Assembly (NCBI GenBank): GCA_002371755.1
Contig: DFGM01000063.1
Location: forward strand, 1 to 30,082
From: Verrucomicrobia bacterium UBA3750
GTDB taxonomy: Bacteria; Verrucomicrobiota; Kiritimatiellia; RFP12; UBA1067
Reading direction: 5' to 3'
Length of the DNA: 30,082 nt
Positions 8,266 to 15,918 of the stretch are shown piece by piece; the first letter of the stretch is position 1, and each line of letters starts with the position of its first letter. Below the pieces are notes generated by a model, which searched no databases, was not told the origin of the DNA, and was given only the letters and a program-made list of their open reading frames with translations. A program made the translations under genes and the position numbers.

Positions 8266-9198
8266 TCAGAGGCCGGTTGCCGCCGGGCGGCCTCGCCATG
8301 CCGCCGGAATCTCCATTCCCAACAGATACGCGATTGTGGGCGAGACATCCTCCAGCATCATAGGTTCCCTGAGGCGCAACCCTTTCGCGGCTGGCCCGCT
8401 GACGATGAACGGGATTTCCAGCACCCTTATGTCTTCGATACCGCCGTGGTGCGTGCCCAGCCCGCCATGGTCGGCGACGAACAGCACTGCGGTATCCTTC
8501 CACATGGGTTCGGCCTTGAGCGCTGTCATGAACTTGCCGATGTTCGCATCGACTCTCACGCAGGCGTTGGTGAATTCCGGACTCCCCCAGCCGTAGGTGT
8601 GGCCCGCAGAGTCCACGCCGCCCTGGTAGAGCAGCATGAGGGTGGGGCTGTTGGCGAGCTGGCGCGCACACCCCGCAAACACCGCCGCGTCGCGAAGAGG
8701 ATACTCCTCCTTCTTGCCGCCGTACCAGCGCACGAAGCTGACGGTGTTCGTGTTGTGGCAGTTGCCTACGCCGTCCCACGCGAAGAGGCTGGCCGTATAT
8801 GCGTCAGGCCGCTGGCGCCGGACTTCGCTGAAGATGCACGGCATGCGCCCTTCCGCGTCCAGGACGCAGGCAGGCTGTTCAATCTCCGGCTTTGAGCTGT
8901 TCCATTTCGTGAAGCCGTGGATTTCAGGCGAGACGCCGCCGAATACGCTCTTCCAGTTGATGGCAGACGCCGTAGGCCTGTGGCAGCGCCCGACAGTGTA
9001 GAGGCCTTCGTCGCGCAACGCCTTGAGGTTGGGCATCGCGTCCCACGGAATCCACCGAGCCCCGCATCCGTCGACGCCGATGACGATCACATGCTTGGCG
9101 ACAGGCGCGGTTTTCGCGCCGCACCCCGCAGACGGCTTGTCGCAGACGCATCCGCATAGCGCAGCGGCGGCGAACAGGAAAACAGCGGTCTTATTCAT
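8266..9198 (-). CDS. Lipoprotein of the alkaline phosphatase/nucleotide pyrophosphatase superfamily
   Basis: 310 aa. The N-terminus MNKTAVFLFAAAALCGC has a plausible lipobox (LCGC), so the protein is probably membrane-anchored. VIGVDGCGARW holds the first metal Asp. PTASAINWKSVFGG aligns with the nucleophile segment of nucleotide pyrophosphatases, with Ser where Thr is common. SPEIHGF and VADHGGLGTHHGG follow the family plan. Expected activity is hydrolysis of phosphomonoesters or phosphodiesters at the cell surface. At 310 aa it is compact for the superfamily. It lies 23 bp after the LamG gene and just before the metallo-beta-lactamase-fold gene. Confidence 0.87.
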   Translation of the reverse strand: MNKTAVFLFAAAALCGCVCDKPSAGCGAKTAPVAKHVIVIGVDGCGARWIPWDAMPNLKALRDEGLYTVGRCHRPTASAINWKSVFGGVSPEIHGFTKWNSSKPEIEQPACVLDAEGRMPCIFSEVRRQRPDAYTASLFAWDGVGNCHNTNTVSFVRWYGGKKEEYPLRDAAVFAGCARQLANSPTLMLLYQGGVDSAGHTYGWGSPEFTNACVRVDANIGKFMTALKAEPMWKDTAVLFVADHGGLGTHHGGIEDIRVLEIPFIVSGPAAKGLRLREPMMLEDVSPTIAYLLGMEIPAAWRGRPAATGL

Positions 9199-9221
9199 CT
9201 TTCAATCGATCCTCTCTGTGT

Positions 9222-11327
9222 TTATCTGACGATTATCAACAAACCCTGATTGAGCGGGCTCTCCTTGCCGCCACCGGCAAGACGATACTTGCCGCCGTTG
9301 CGGAAATACTTTCCGCTCACCTTGTCCCAAAGAGCCGCGCCGCCCGTCACACGATCGCGAACAGGCACGAAGTCGCGCACGAGCGCATACGATCCGTCCT
9401 GCTGCTTCTGGCGCAGCTTCAGGCTGTAGAGGCGCACCTTTCCGGGATAGCGCGGCGTTCCGTCAAAGTTGATCGAAAAGAGGTAAAGCGGAAGTTCCGT
9501 ATCGACAGGCTGATACCAGCCGTTTCCGGATAGGATCGTGCGCTCGACCAGCGGACCCCAAGCACCATCCGCGAAAGTCCTGAACGCGGCGTAGCCTTTG
9601 TCCGAATCGAGATGCGTCACAATGTGATACTTCGTGTTCGTTGTAGCAGACTGGCTGTTGTTTAGGTCAAACAGGTCGCCGTCGTACCCAAGGCGGTGGT
9701 GGGAGTTCCAGTAGTGGTACGGGAAGAATCGGACGCCTGCTTTGCCGTCTTTATTGTTGTTCTTTTTGTCCGTTCTGGCCCCGACGAATGCACCATCGTC
9801 CGGAACAGTCAGCCATTCCATCACAGCCTCCATCTTGACTCCGTCCTTGCCAATGACGTCGAGGTTCACAAAGTCGGAGACACCGTCGGACTCGACGTAT
9901 TCGATGCGCTTCTTCGGCGCGGCGGCCTCGCGAAGGACATTGGTGATGACGCCAACCTGCGTCGCGGGATCGAACGCCGTCGTCTCAGGGAAGAAGACGC
10001 GCTCGGAGACGGTGTCGTAGAGGCCAGCGACTCCGTTGGTGGCCACGCACGGCACGAAGTCGCGCAACAGTTCGTCGCCGTCCCATATCTTCGCGGAGTA
10101 GAGACGGCTGTGCGTCGGGGTTTTGACGTATGCGCCGTTGTGGTTGTTTGCAAAGAGGGCAAGCGTGTTGCCGGTGGCGAAATACGACGTGCCAGTAAAG
10201 GTGCCATTGTTAAGTTCCGTGCCGTTCACCTTGACAGACTGACCGGACGCGGACAAATCGCTCTCAATCAAGTAGCGGGTGCCGGAAACGGGCTTGGCAT
10301 CGGCGAGTTTAGGCTCGCGCAGCTTGCCGTCTCCATAGCAAAAATATCCATTATTGTGATACGCCATGTAGAGGCGGTAGTTGGTCGAAGAACCCGCACC
10401 TCGCGCCGCGAGGATGGCATGGTCGCCGGAGTTTTCGAGAAGCGTGACGTCCACGCGGCTCTTCAAACCGAGCTTGCCCCAGACATGCGTATCGACGTAC
10501 TGCTGCGCAACGCTACTCACCATTGTGCCGCTCGCCTCTACCCACTCGACGAGCGCCGCCGCCGGCGGTAGGACGTTGCCGGGCACGAAATCGGAACTGC
10601 CGTCCGAGAAGGAAATCGTGCCGTGCTCCTTGTCGTAGAGGGCGGCCTTGCCGTTCTTCAGGCACGGAAGGTAGTGGCGCAGAATTTCGAGTTCGCCGGT
10701 CGCGTCCTTCTTGAATATCTTCAGTTCGTAGAGTTTGCCCTGGCCGAAGTTGGCTGGCGCACCTGTTGGGTGGCTGCTGTCCTTGAGGTTAATTGCGAAA
10801 AGGTAAAGGTTGATGCCGAGATTCAGCGGTCCATTGGCGGCACGAGAGGTTTGGTCGGCGGCTTGAATCGTGTTGGTGCCGTTGAGTTGAATCTGGATGG
10901 CGGAGTTGTCCGTGAAGTCCGAGACGATTTCGTGGCGCTTGTTGTAGCCAGGGCTGTGCGCCGGTCGCCCGAAATCGCCATAGCCGTAGGCGACGCGGAA
11001 CATTCCCGAATAGTAGTTGCCGTGATAGAGGAAAAGACGCTTCTTTTTGTCCGAGGAAAGAGTATTGTCCTTGGCGCCGAGAAACCCCCAGTCGCAGGAG
11101 GTGCCGCCATTGCCCCACTCCATGTCGATGCGGGCTTTCAGCCCCGTTTCGGCGTTGACGCCGGTGTCGATGTATTGCGAGCCCGTCGCCTCGATGTAGT
11201 CGAGGAATGCGTCCGGTTCGGCCTTTACGGTATCAGCCACCGCCGGCAGTATCGCGGCGGTCATCATCAATGCGACAATCCAATGCGGAAGAATCGCGGC
11301 CTTGCGGAAAGAAGAGTATTTATGCAT
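9222..11327 (-). CDS. Secreted LamG-like/concanavalin A-fold repeat protein (701 aa)
   Basis: The signal peptide runs to about residue 31 (LMMTAAILPAVA). Three related units start at about residues 42, 258 and 472. Each opens with an aromatic-Glu/Asp stretch such as DYIEATGSQYIDTG or RIEYVESDG, then a jelly-roll body, then an LYSxK..DGxxLLRDFVPC...GLYD segment typical of LamG-like proteins in this phylum. It ends GLLIIVR, the same tail as the other LamG proteins. No enzyme motif was seen, so a surface binding role is inferred. It heads a four-gene run. The ATG is preceded by GGAGGGGGG and overlapped by a short leader ORF. Confidence 0.85.
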   Translation of the reverse strand: MHKYSSFRKAAILPHWIVALMMTAAILPAVADTVKAEPDAFLDYIEATGSQYIDTGVNAETGLKARIDMEWGNGGTSCDWGFLGAKDNTLSSDKKKRLFLYHGNYYSGMFRVAYGYGDFGRPAHSPGYNKRHEIVSDFTDNSAIQIQLNGTNTIQAADQTSRAANGPLNLGINLYLFAINLKDSSHPTGAPANFGQGKLYELKIFKKDATGELEILRHYLPCLKNGKAALYDKEHGTISFSDGSSDFVPGNVLPPAAALVEWVEASGTMVSSVAQQYVDTHVWGKLGLKSRVDVTLLENSGDHAILAARGAGSSTNYRLYMAYHNNGYFCYGDGKLREPKLADAKPVSGTRYLIESDLSASGQSVKVNGTELNNGTFTGTSYFATGNTLALFANNHNGAYVKTPTHSRLYSAKIWDGDELLRDFVPCVATNGVAGLYDTVSERVFFPETTAFDPATQVGVITNVLREAAAPKKRIEYVESDGVSDFVNLDVIGKDGVKMEAVMEWLTVPDDGAFVGARTDKKNNNKDGKAGVRFFPYHYWNSHHRLGYDGDLFDLNNSQSATTNTKYHIVTHLDSDKGYAAFRTFADGAWGPLVERTILSGNGWYQPVDTELPLYLFSINFDGTPRYPGKVRLYSLKLRQKQQDGSYALVRDFVPVRDRVTGGAALWDKVSGKYFRNGGKYRLAGGGKESPLNQGLLIIVR

Positions 11328-11382
11328 AATACCCCCCTCCCCCCTGAGTAAGGACTTGATTTGCCTGTCTCATGATTTTCAT
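11320..11382 (-). CDS. Possible 20-codon leader ORF overlapping the 701-aa LamG gene
   Basis: ATG 11382 has an excellent ribosome site (AAGGAG, 8 nt away). It reads MKIMRQANQVLTQGGGGYYA and stops at 11320, overlapping the next gene's ATG (11327) by 8 nt. Its glycines come from a GGGGGGAGGGGGG tract that also serves as the ribosome site of the main gene. It could couple translation, or be the old start displaced by a G-tract slip. There is no conservation data, so it is tentative. Confidence 0.4.
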   Translation of the reverse strand: MKIMRQANQVLTQGGGGYYA

Positions 11383-11470
11383 GGCGTTTTCTCCTTGTTC
11401 TTTGACGAAATGTCCTTGGGTTCGGCCGCTTTTGCCGTGAACGGCCATACTCCAGTTTCAATCTTTGCTA

Positions 11471-11549
11471 ATATTTTACCAAATGGCACTGCTTCTGCAT
11501 AGCGGCATTTCTTTGCAACCTTGTTTCCCGCTCTTGCATTTCCGTCCCA
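11471..11549 (-). repeat. 79-bp promoter-bearing repeat, copy B
   Basis: Identical to 6084-6162. It lies upstream of the 701-aa LamG gene in the same relative orientation as copy A has to the GDPD gene. Homology continues, with gaps, into the adjacent 48-bp hairpin repeat, so the duplicated block is about 140 bp overall. Confidence 0.9.
11473..11481 (-). promoter_or_regulatory. Extended -10 promoter of the LamG/phosphodiesterase run
   Basis: TGGTAAAAT on the minus strand, the same as at 6086-6094. The start is predicted near 11466, leaving about 84 nt before the leader ORF and 139 nt before the LamG ATG. Confidence 0.55.
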
Positions 11550-11568
11550 CGCGAAAGGGAGTTGCTTT

Positions 11569-11616
11569 AGTTGCGGAGACATCCCGCGAATACGTGTGTC
11601 GCCTCGACTGCAATCG
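11569..11616. repeat. 48-bp REP-like family 2 unit
   Basis: Third copy of the repeat found twice at 6185-6288: AGTTGCGG, a GACA/TGTC arm pair around CGCGAA, then GCCTCGACTGCAATCG. It lies between the stop of the second metallophosphoesterase gene and the 79-bp element. Some arm bases differ from the other copies but pairing is largely kept. Confidence 0.7.
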
Positions 11617-11636
11617 CCCTCCTCTCCCCGTCCCGC

Positions 11637-12650
11637 TCATTTCGCGAAGGGGAAGAAAACGCGGCGGGAGGAGTTGTCGCGCACGATATCGTCCCAGAGC
11701 GGCGGCCGCTTGTCGGTGGATATGGGACGCGGGAAGTAGTAGTCCTTTGCCACATACTTTAGCGTCGCGCCTTCAGGGGCGGACCGTAGCAGCGCGTAGC
11801 CGATATCGCGGTCGATACCGAACGAGGGGAGCCCTTGTGAGCGGATGACGGTCTTCGCCGAATATCCGCTGAAAAGGTAGGCCTGGTCCCATTTGTGGTT
11901 GTGACCGTGGATAAAACCGAAACACATTGGCGCGCGGACAACGTCTTTCGTGATTTTAAGCTCCCACATTGGATGGTGCGCGCCGACGATGAACGGACGC
12001 TTTGCGCCTGCCGCGAATTCCCTGAACCACTCGAGCTGGGCCTTTCCCAGGTCGACCTTGGTCAGCGCGTCGTACTTCCCGCGGTTCTTCGCGTCCGGCT
12101 CCTTGAGGGAATCGAGCATGACAAAATCGAAATCCGGCAGCGGCGTGACGCTCGTGACGCGTCCAGGCACCGGAGTTTCGCCTGCCCACTTCCCGAGATG
12201 CTTCAGAAACGGTTCGCGCAAATCGTGGTTGCCGACTGTCATGACAAGTTTGATGCCGGCTTCCTCCAGAGGGGCGAAAAGTTCGGCGGCGATGGCATAT
12301 TCGCGCTCTTCGGAGAAGGCAATCGACACGTCGCCCAGACAGAAGACGCATGCCGGGAGCGGACGCATCGCCAGAATCTCGCCAATTTCCCTTTTCACAG
12401 TGTCGATTATCCATGTATACTCCATGCCGGTGCGGTAGCGCTGCTCACTCCTCGGCAGCGGGATATGCACATCGGCGATAAGAACCGCCAGACGCGGGTC
12501 GATATTGGCAGATGCACCTGCCGCATCAGCCGGCGTTTCGTTTGCGAACGCAGTGAAGTGCGGCGCGCCCGCGACGGCGCCCGCGGCGAACAGCCCGGAA
12601 ATGAAATCCCGGCGCGTCATCGTCATCGATCTATCCATATTGCGTTCCAT
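11637..12650 (-). CDS. Tat-exported calcineurin-like metallophosphoesterase, second copy
   Basis: 337 aa from ATG 12650. The open frame goes further upstream, but AAGGAG lies 6 nt before this ATG and a twin-arginine signal follows (MTRRDFISGLFAAGAVAGA). The phosphoesterase motifs appear in order: ADVHIP, CLGDVSIAF, GNHDLRE, GAHHPMWE and GFIHGHNHKW. It is a clear relative of the enzyme at 703-1647 (both have a PLPAxVxCLGD segment and a PVPGR segment), so the two are diverged paralogues. The substrate is unknown. It has its own strong promoter at 12678-12706 but may also be read from the rhamnosidase gene upstream. Confidence 0.9.
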   Translation of the reverse strand: MERNMDRSMTMTRRDFISGLFAAGAVAGAPHFTAFANETPADAAGASANIDPRLAVLIADVHIPLPRSEQRYRTGMEYTWIIDTVKREIGEILAMRPLPACVFCLGDVSIAFSEEREYAIAAELFAPLEEAGIKLVMTVGNHDLREPFLKHLGKWAGETPVPGRVTSVTPLPDFDFVMLDSLKEPDAKNRGKYDALTKVDLGKAQLEWFREFAAGAKRPFIVGAHHPMWELKITKDVVRAPMCFGFIHGHNHKWDQAYLFSGYSAKTVIRSQGLPSFGIDRDIGYALLRSAPEGATLKYVAKDYYFPRPISTDKRPPLWDDIVRDNSSRRVFFPFAK

Positions 12651-12677
12651 TCTTCGCTCCTTCCCGTTTACGCTGGT

Positions 12678-12706
12678 ATTATAGCATTTTCCGCACCGCC
12701 GGACAA
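12678..12706 (-). promoter_or_regulatory. Sigma70-type promoter of the second metallophosphoesterase
   Basis: Minus strand: TTGTCC, 17 bp, TATAAT (perfect -10). The start is predicted near 12671, about 20 nt before the ATG, with the AAGGAG ribosome site in between. A short inverted repeat CGGAC-aatc-GTCCG overlaps the -35 and could be a repressor site. Confidence 0.75.
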
Positions 12707-12735
12707 TCGTCCGCCAATACGAGGTTGCTGGCGGA

Positions 12736-15342
12736 TTATGGGGAGCACTTCCTCTGCGCCTTGCGGCATACGACCGGACCGATAAGCCCGGACGGCAAAA
12801 GCGCCTCGTCTGCTCCCCAAGACTTCGCCCAGTTGCTCCATGTGAACGGCTCTTCACCACGCTTGCGTCTGGCGGCATCGCCGATGAGCCTGTTCGGCCA
12901 TGTGTTGACAACCTTGACTTCAAGCCGCGACCCTGCGGGAATCTCGATTCTGTACGGGCTGTAGGCAAGCGTACCTGCAAGCGCGCCGTCCACTCTCACT
13001 TCCGAGATATCGTGCACTTCGCCCAAATCCAGGATTCCGGCCGGGAAGGCGCCTTCACGCACATAGTCCGCCGCGCCCGAAAAGTGGCGGAGCCTTTCGT
13101 CTGCCGCCTTGCTCCAGTCGAAAAGATCATCCGCTTTCACCGGCGCATCCGGCGCGGCAGGCCCGGAAAACGCGGCAATAGTCCACCCATGGGAAAGATC
13201 CGCAATGATTTCTCCGGGCACGGCGCGAGCCTCGCCCTTCACGCCTTCCGCGAAAACGTAGAACCGTGTCTCTCCCGGCGCAAGATCCGCAACGACTCCC
13301 GCGGAAGTCTGCTCCACTTCGTAGATGCGTCCGCTTGTGGCATCGAACTCGACCGCGCCGGAAGGGCCAGTCGCCCCTCCGGTCAATGGCAAGACGCCTT
13401 TCCATGCCTCGCCGGACTTGTTCCTGACAAACCAGATGCGCTCCCCGTTGTCGCCTTCGCGAACCAGAGCCTCGACCTTGGCCGGAACAATCTCGTGGCG
13501 ATCCTTGACGATATGGCCGTATTGCAGAAGGAACTGTCCGCGCGCGACATAATCCGACCACACATGCATCTGCGGCCACCAGGTGGTATTGACGTTCAAT
13601 TGCGTGCCATGCGGGCCGAGGGAGCATCCGGGAACGCGATCGACGTATGGCTGGTGGACGTACGAATGGTAGACGAACTGGTTCACGCCTGCCATCCACG
13701 CATTGTCGCCTATGCGCCGCAGCACGGCCGGCGTCGCTTGCCAACGACCCTCCCGGGCATCTGTCGTGAACGCCTCCGCCGCGACGATGTTCTTGCCGTA
13801 CGCCCGGGCGATGGAAACGGCCTTCTCCACCGAGTAGCTGAGCGGCTTGCCTATCCAGAACTCGCACGTCGGAACGTCCGCCAGCTTTCCGCAGCGCACC
13901 GGATCGAACGGCCCGCCGTACGGCTCCGTCACCGCCTTCACCCCGGCGGCACGGCATAGTTCCGCAAAATAGTCGTAATAGTTCTCGGCGTAAAGATCCG
14001 CGATTACCTTGTCGACCTCGGCAGAATTGGCGACGCCTTCCGCGAAAGCGACGCGATATCCCAGCAACGACGGAAGCGCAGGCCAGATTTCGTGCCCGGT
14101 GCGGCGGAGAAACTCTTCGGGCAGCGTCTCGGTCCACGTCTGTTTGCCGACTTCATACGAATCGATCGCAACATACTTGACGACATCGCACGCACCTGGC
14201 AGGGAGAGGATGCGCGCGGGCATGTTTTTCCAGTGTTTCGCAAGCCCTTTCCGGTCGAGCTTGTCGCATTCAAGCCCCCCGATAGCGGCCGGGGCCGGAG
14301 GTGTTGCGGTTGTCGTGTATCCGGCGCGGACAATGCGCCACGTTTCCGAGACTTCGCGCGGCAACCGCTCCGCGAGAAGCGCAACCTGAACTTCTCCACG
14401 CTGGACGACATTGCCGAAATCGACAATGTCCTCATGCTTCAAAGACGTGCGCGCGCCCTCGCAAGGCCAGTCTCCGAGAGCAATGCTCCTGACCTCGAGA
14501 TCGCGTCTGGGAATCCAGGCAGGATTCGCGATGCGACGGAATGCGAACTTCCATCTGCCGGATGGCGGGCCTTTTTCGACCGGAACGATTCTCGGCACGT
14601 CCTGCGAACGGTACAGCCTGAACTCTTTCCCTCCGCGTCGCACCCACTTTCCGCCCTCGTCCGCAAACACATCCACCGCCATGCAGAAGTCAACTGCCGC
14701 AAGATCGATGGCGGCGACAGACGGCGCGAACGCCTCGGCGTACTCGAATGTGCATTCAATGCCATCCTGCTTTCTCAGCGGCAGGACGCCCGGCGGTTCG
14801 CCCGAAACGATTCGCGGCGGCAGTCTCGCCGGAAACGCATAGAGGCGGAGGTCACGGTAAAAGCCGAGCTTCTGCGGAGGACGGGGAAGCGCCAGCGACT
14901 GCCGTGCGTCCAGATCCCCGAGACGGATGTCGAGCGCCGCCGAGACGAGGCATTTCATGGAATCTTCCGGCCCAATCCAGGGGCCGCCGGAACTCGACCA
15001 GCCCGGGCAGTTGTGGAACCCGAGCTCGATCCCGTACTTCTTGGCCTCGGATATCGCAAAGGCGAAAAGGTCAAGCCACTCCGGAGACATCTGCTCGACC
15101 ATCGGCTCCATCGTCGCCATTTTCGGAGAGAACACGAACGCTGTAGAGATTCCGGCGCCGGACATCGCCTTCAGGTCGCGTGAAATTCCCTCGCGGGTCA
15201 CGCAATCATCGACCCAGTGCCACCATGTCTGCAATGCGCAACTTTTCGGCGGATTCCTAAAGCCTTCCTCTATTTCCGATGCCGGCGCGGGAACCGAAAA
15301 CAGGCAAAGAACGGCCAAAACGGCAAGAAAAGTTCGTTTCAT
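12736..15342 (-). CDS. Secreted GH106-like alpha-L-rhamnosidase
   Basis: 868 aa from ATG 15342. An in-frame TTG eight codons upstream has no ribosome site. Signal peptide: MKRTFLAVLAVLCLFSVPAPAS. The N-terminal signature FRNPPKSCALQTWWHWVDD, then VTREGISRDLKAM and HNCPGWSSSGGPWI, is characteristic of glycoside hydrolase family 106, which removes alpha-L-rhamnose from glycans. The C-terminal part has a beta-rich module (GEVHDISEVRVDGALAGTL, then RLEVKVVNTWPNRLIG), as in related sugar-binding domains. It is somewhat short for the family (often about 1000 aa or more). It is divergent from a XylR-type regulator, with a repeat array between them. Its own ribosome site is weak (AAGGA 13 nt away), and a leader ORF ends 4 nt upstream. 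Confidence 0.85.
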   Translation of the reverse strand: MKRTFLAVLAVLCLFSVPAPASEIEEGFRNPPKSCALQTWWHWVDDCVTREGISRDLKAMSGAGISTAFVFSPKMATMEPMVEQMSPEWLDLFAFAISEAKKYGIELGFHNCPGWSSSGGPWIGPEDSMKCLVSAALDIRLGDLDARQSLALPRPPQKLGFYRDLRLYAFPARLPPRIVSGEPPGVLPLRKQDGIECTFEYAEAFAPSVAAIDLAAVDFCMAVDVFADEGGKWVRRGGKEFRLYRSQDVPRIVPVEKGPPSGRWKFAFRRIANPAWIPRRDLEVRSIALGDWPCEGARTSLKHEDIVDFGNVVQRGEVQVALLAERLPREVSETWRIVRAGYTTTATPPAPAAIGGLECDKLDRKGLAKHWKNMPARILSLPGACDVVKYVAIDSYEVGKQTWTETLPEEFLRRTGHEIWPALPSLLGYRVAFAEGVANSAEVDKVIADLYAENYYDYFAELCRAAGVKAVTEPYGGPFDPVRCGKLADVPTCEFWIGKPLSYSVEKAVSIARAYGKNIVAAEAFTTDAREGRWQATPAVLRRIGDNAWMAGVNQFVYHSYVHQPYVDRVPGCSLGPHGTQLNVNTTWWPQMHVWSDYVARGQFLLQYGHIVKDRHEIVPAKVEALVREGDNGERIWFVRNKSGEAWKGVLPLTGGATGPSGAVEFDATSGRIYEVEQTSAGVVADLAPGETRFYVFAEGVKGEARAVPGEIIADLSHGWTIAAFSGPAAPDAPVKADDLFDWSKAADERLRHFSGAADYVREGAFPAGILDLGEVHDISEVRVDGALAGTLAYSPYRIEIPAGSRLEVKVVNTWPNRLIGDAARRKRGEEPFTWSNWAKSWGADEALLPSGLIGPVVCRKAQRKCSP

Positions 15343-15346
15343 GGTT

Positions 15347-15457
15347 TCAGAATATTCCTTTATCAACGTTTTGCAGAAGTGGACGAGAGCGCATCCCGGA
15401 GCAATCTTTCCGGCGCGTCATCGCGCCCATTCTCTCCCTCTCCAGTTTCCGCTCCAT
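15347..15457 (-). CDS. Possible 36-codon leader ORF, remnant of a Tat-type gene start
   Basis: ATG 15457 follows AAAGGAACGGAGC. The peptide runs MERKLERERMGAMTRRKDCSG and on to a TGA at 15347, 4 nt before the rhamnosidase ATG. Its start resembles the Tat N-terminus of the second metallophosphoesterase (MERNMDRSMTMTRRDFISG), and the DNA shares ATGACGCGCCGG plus a similar promoter and ribosome-site layout. It may couple translation to the rhamnosidase or be a decayed duplicate. Confidence 0.4.
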   Translation of the reverse strand: MERKLERERMGAMTRRKDCSGMRSRPLLQNVDKGIF

Positions 15458-15488
15458 GCTCCGTTCCTTTCTGTCATGCGACGGCTGT

Positions 15489-15517
15489 ATTGTAGCAAAA
15501 TAGGGGCTTTTAGTCAA
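15489..15517 (-). promoter_or_regulatory. Sigma70-type promoter of the rhamnosidase gene
   Basis: Minus strand: TTGACT, exactly 17 bp, TACAAT. Each box matches consensus at 5 of 6 positions. The start is predicted near 15482, giving a leader of about 140 nt that holds the 36-codon ORF. Confidence 0.78.
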
Positions 15518-15572
15518 TGGTTAGGCTATCCGCCGTCTTTATCTCGCAGGGAGGTAGGCGGCAGGGCGGTAG

Positions 15573-15638
15573 GGCGGGCAGACCCCTGCCCGCCGCAGCG
15601 TATCGGGGGGTCACGCGGCGGCGAGAGGTCTCGCCGCC
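15573..15638. repeat. Two perfect GC-rich hairpins in the intergenic island
   Basis: 15573-15594 has 9-bp arms (GGCGGGCAG and CTGCCCGCC) around ACCC. 15617-15638 has 10-bp arms (GGCGGCGAGA and TCTCGCCGCC) around GG. A similar hairpin is at 26490-26523. They have no U-run, so they are not classical terminators; dispersed intergenic palindromes are likelier. Confidence 0.65.
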
Positions 15639-15658
15639 CTACCCTAGCCGATATTCGA

Positions 15659-15826
15659 CCCATGCCCATGGGTCCGGAATCCAATGGGCATTGGCCCAGA
15701 AACCAATGGGCATGGGTCCAGAATCCAATGGGCATGGGTCCAGAATCCAATGGGCATTGGATTTGGATTCAATGGGCATTGGATTCCCGCCCAATGCCCA
15801 TTGGTTTCCCGGGTGATGGGCATTGG
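15659..15826. repeat. Eight 14-bp near-palindromes at exact 22-bp period
   Basis: Units start at 15659, 15681, 15703, 15725, 15747, 15769, 15791 and 15813. The consensus is CCAATGGGCATTGG, with variants CCCATGCCCATGGG, CCAATGGGCATGGG and the reversed-centre CCAATGCCCATTGG. The 8-bp linkers vary around TCCAGAAT. The period is about two DNA turns, so proteins bound to each unit would lie on one helix face. The array lies between the rhamnosidase promoter and the regulator promoter. Confidence 0.85.
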
Positions 15827-15867
15827 TCGAACAACGACTTGGGGAGGCGGCGGCGAGGGCACTGGGG

Positions 15868-15888
15868 GAACGGGCGTCCCGCCCGTTC
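15868..15888. repeat. Perfect 9-bp-arm hairpin upstream of the regulator
   Basis: GAACGGGCG, TCC, CGCCCGTTC. Same style as the hairpins at 15573-15638; it lies about 30 bp before the regulator's -35 box. Confidence 0.6.
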
Positions 15889-15918
15889 ACGCCGCAATGC
15901 CCGCCGCATTGTGCGCCA

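Noticed and set aside
5992..11582. Two small frames encoding the same peptide (around GNARAGNKVAKKC)
   Set aside because: The shared peptide is only the translation of the identical 79-bp noncoding repeat; it runs against the promoter layout and has no ribosome site.
11637..12980. 447-aa version of the second metallophosphoesterase
   Set aside because: The first 110 residues overlap the rhamnosidase C-terminus and the promoter; ATG 12650 has an AAGGAG site and a Tat signal directly after.
15659..15826. CRISPR array
   Set aside because: The units are 14 bp with 8-bp, mostly similar linkers; no unique spacers of about 30 bp and no cas genes.
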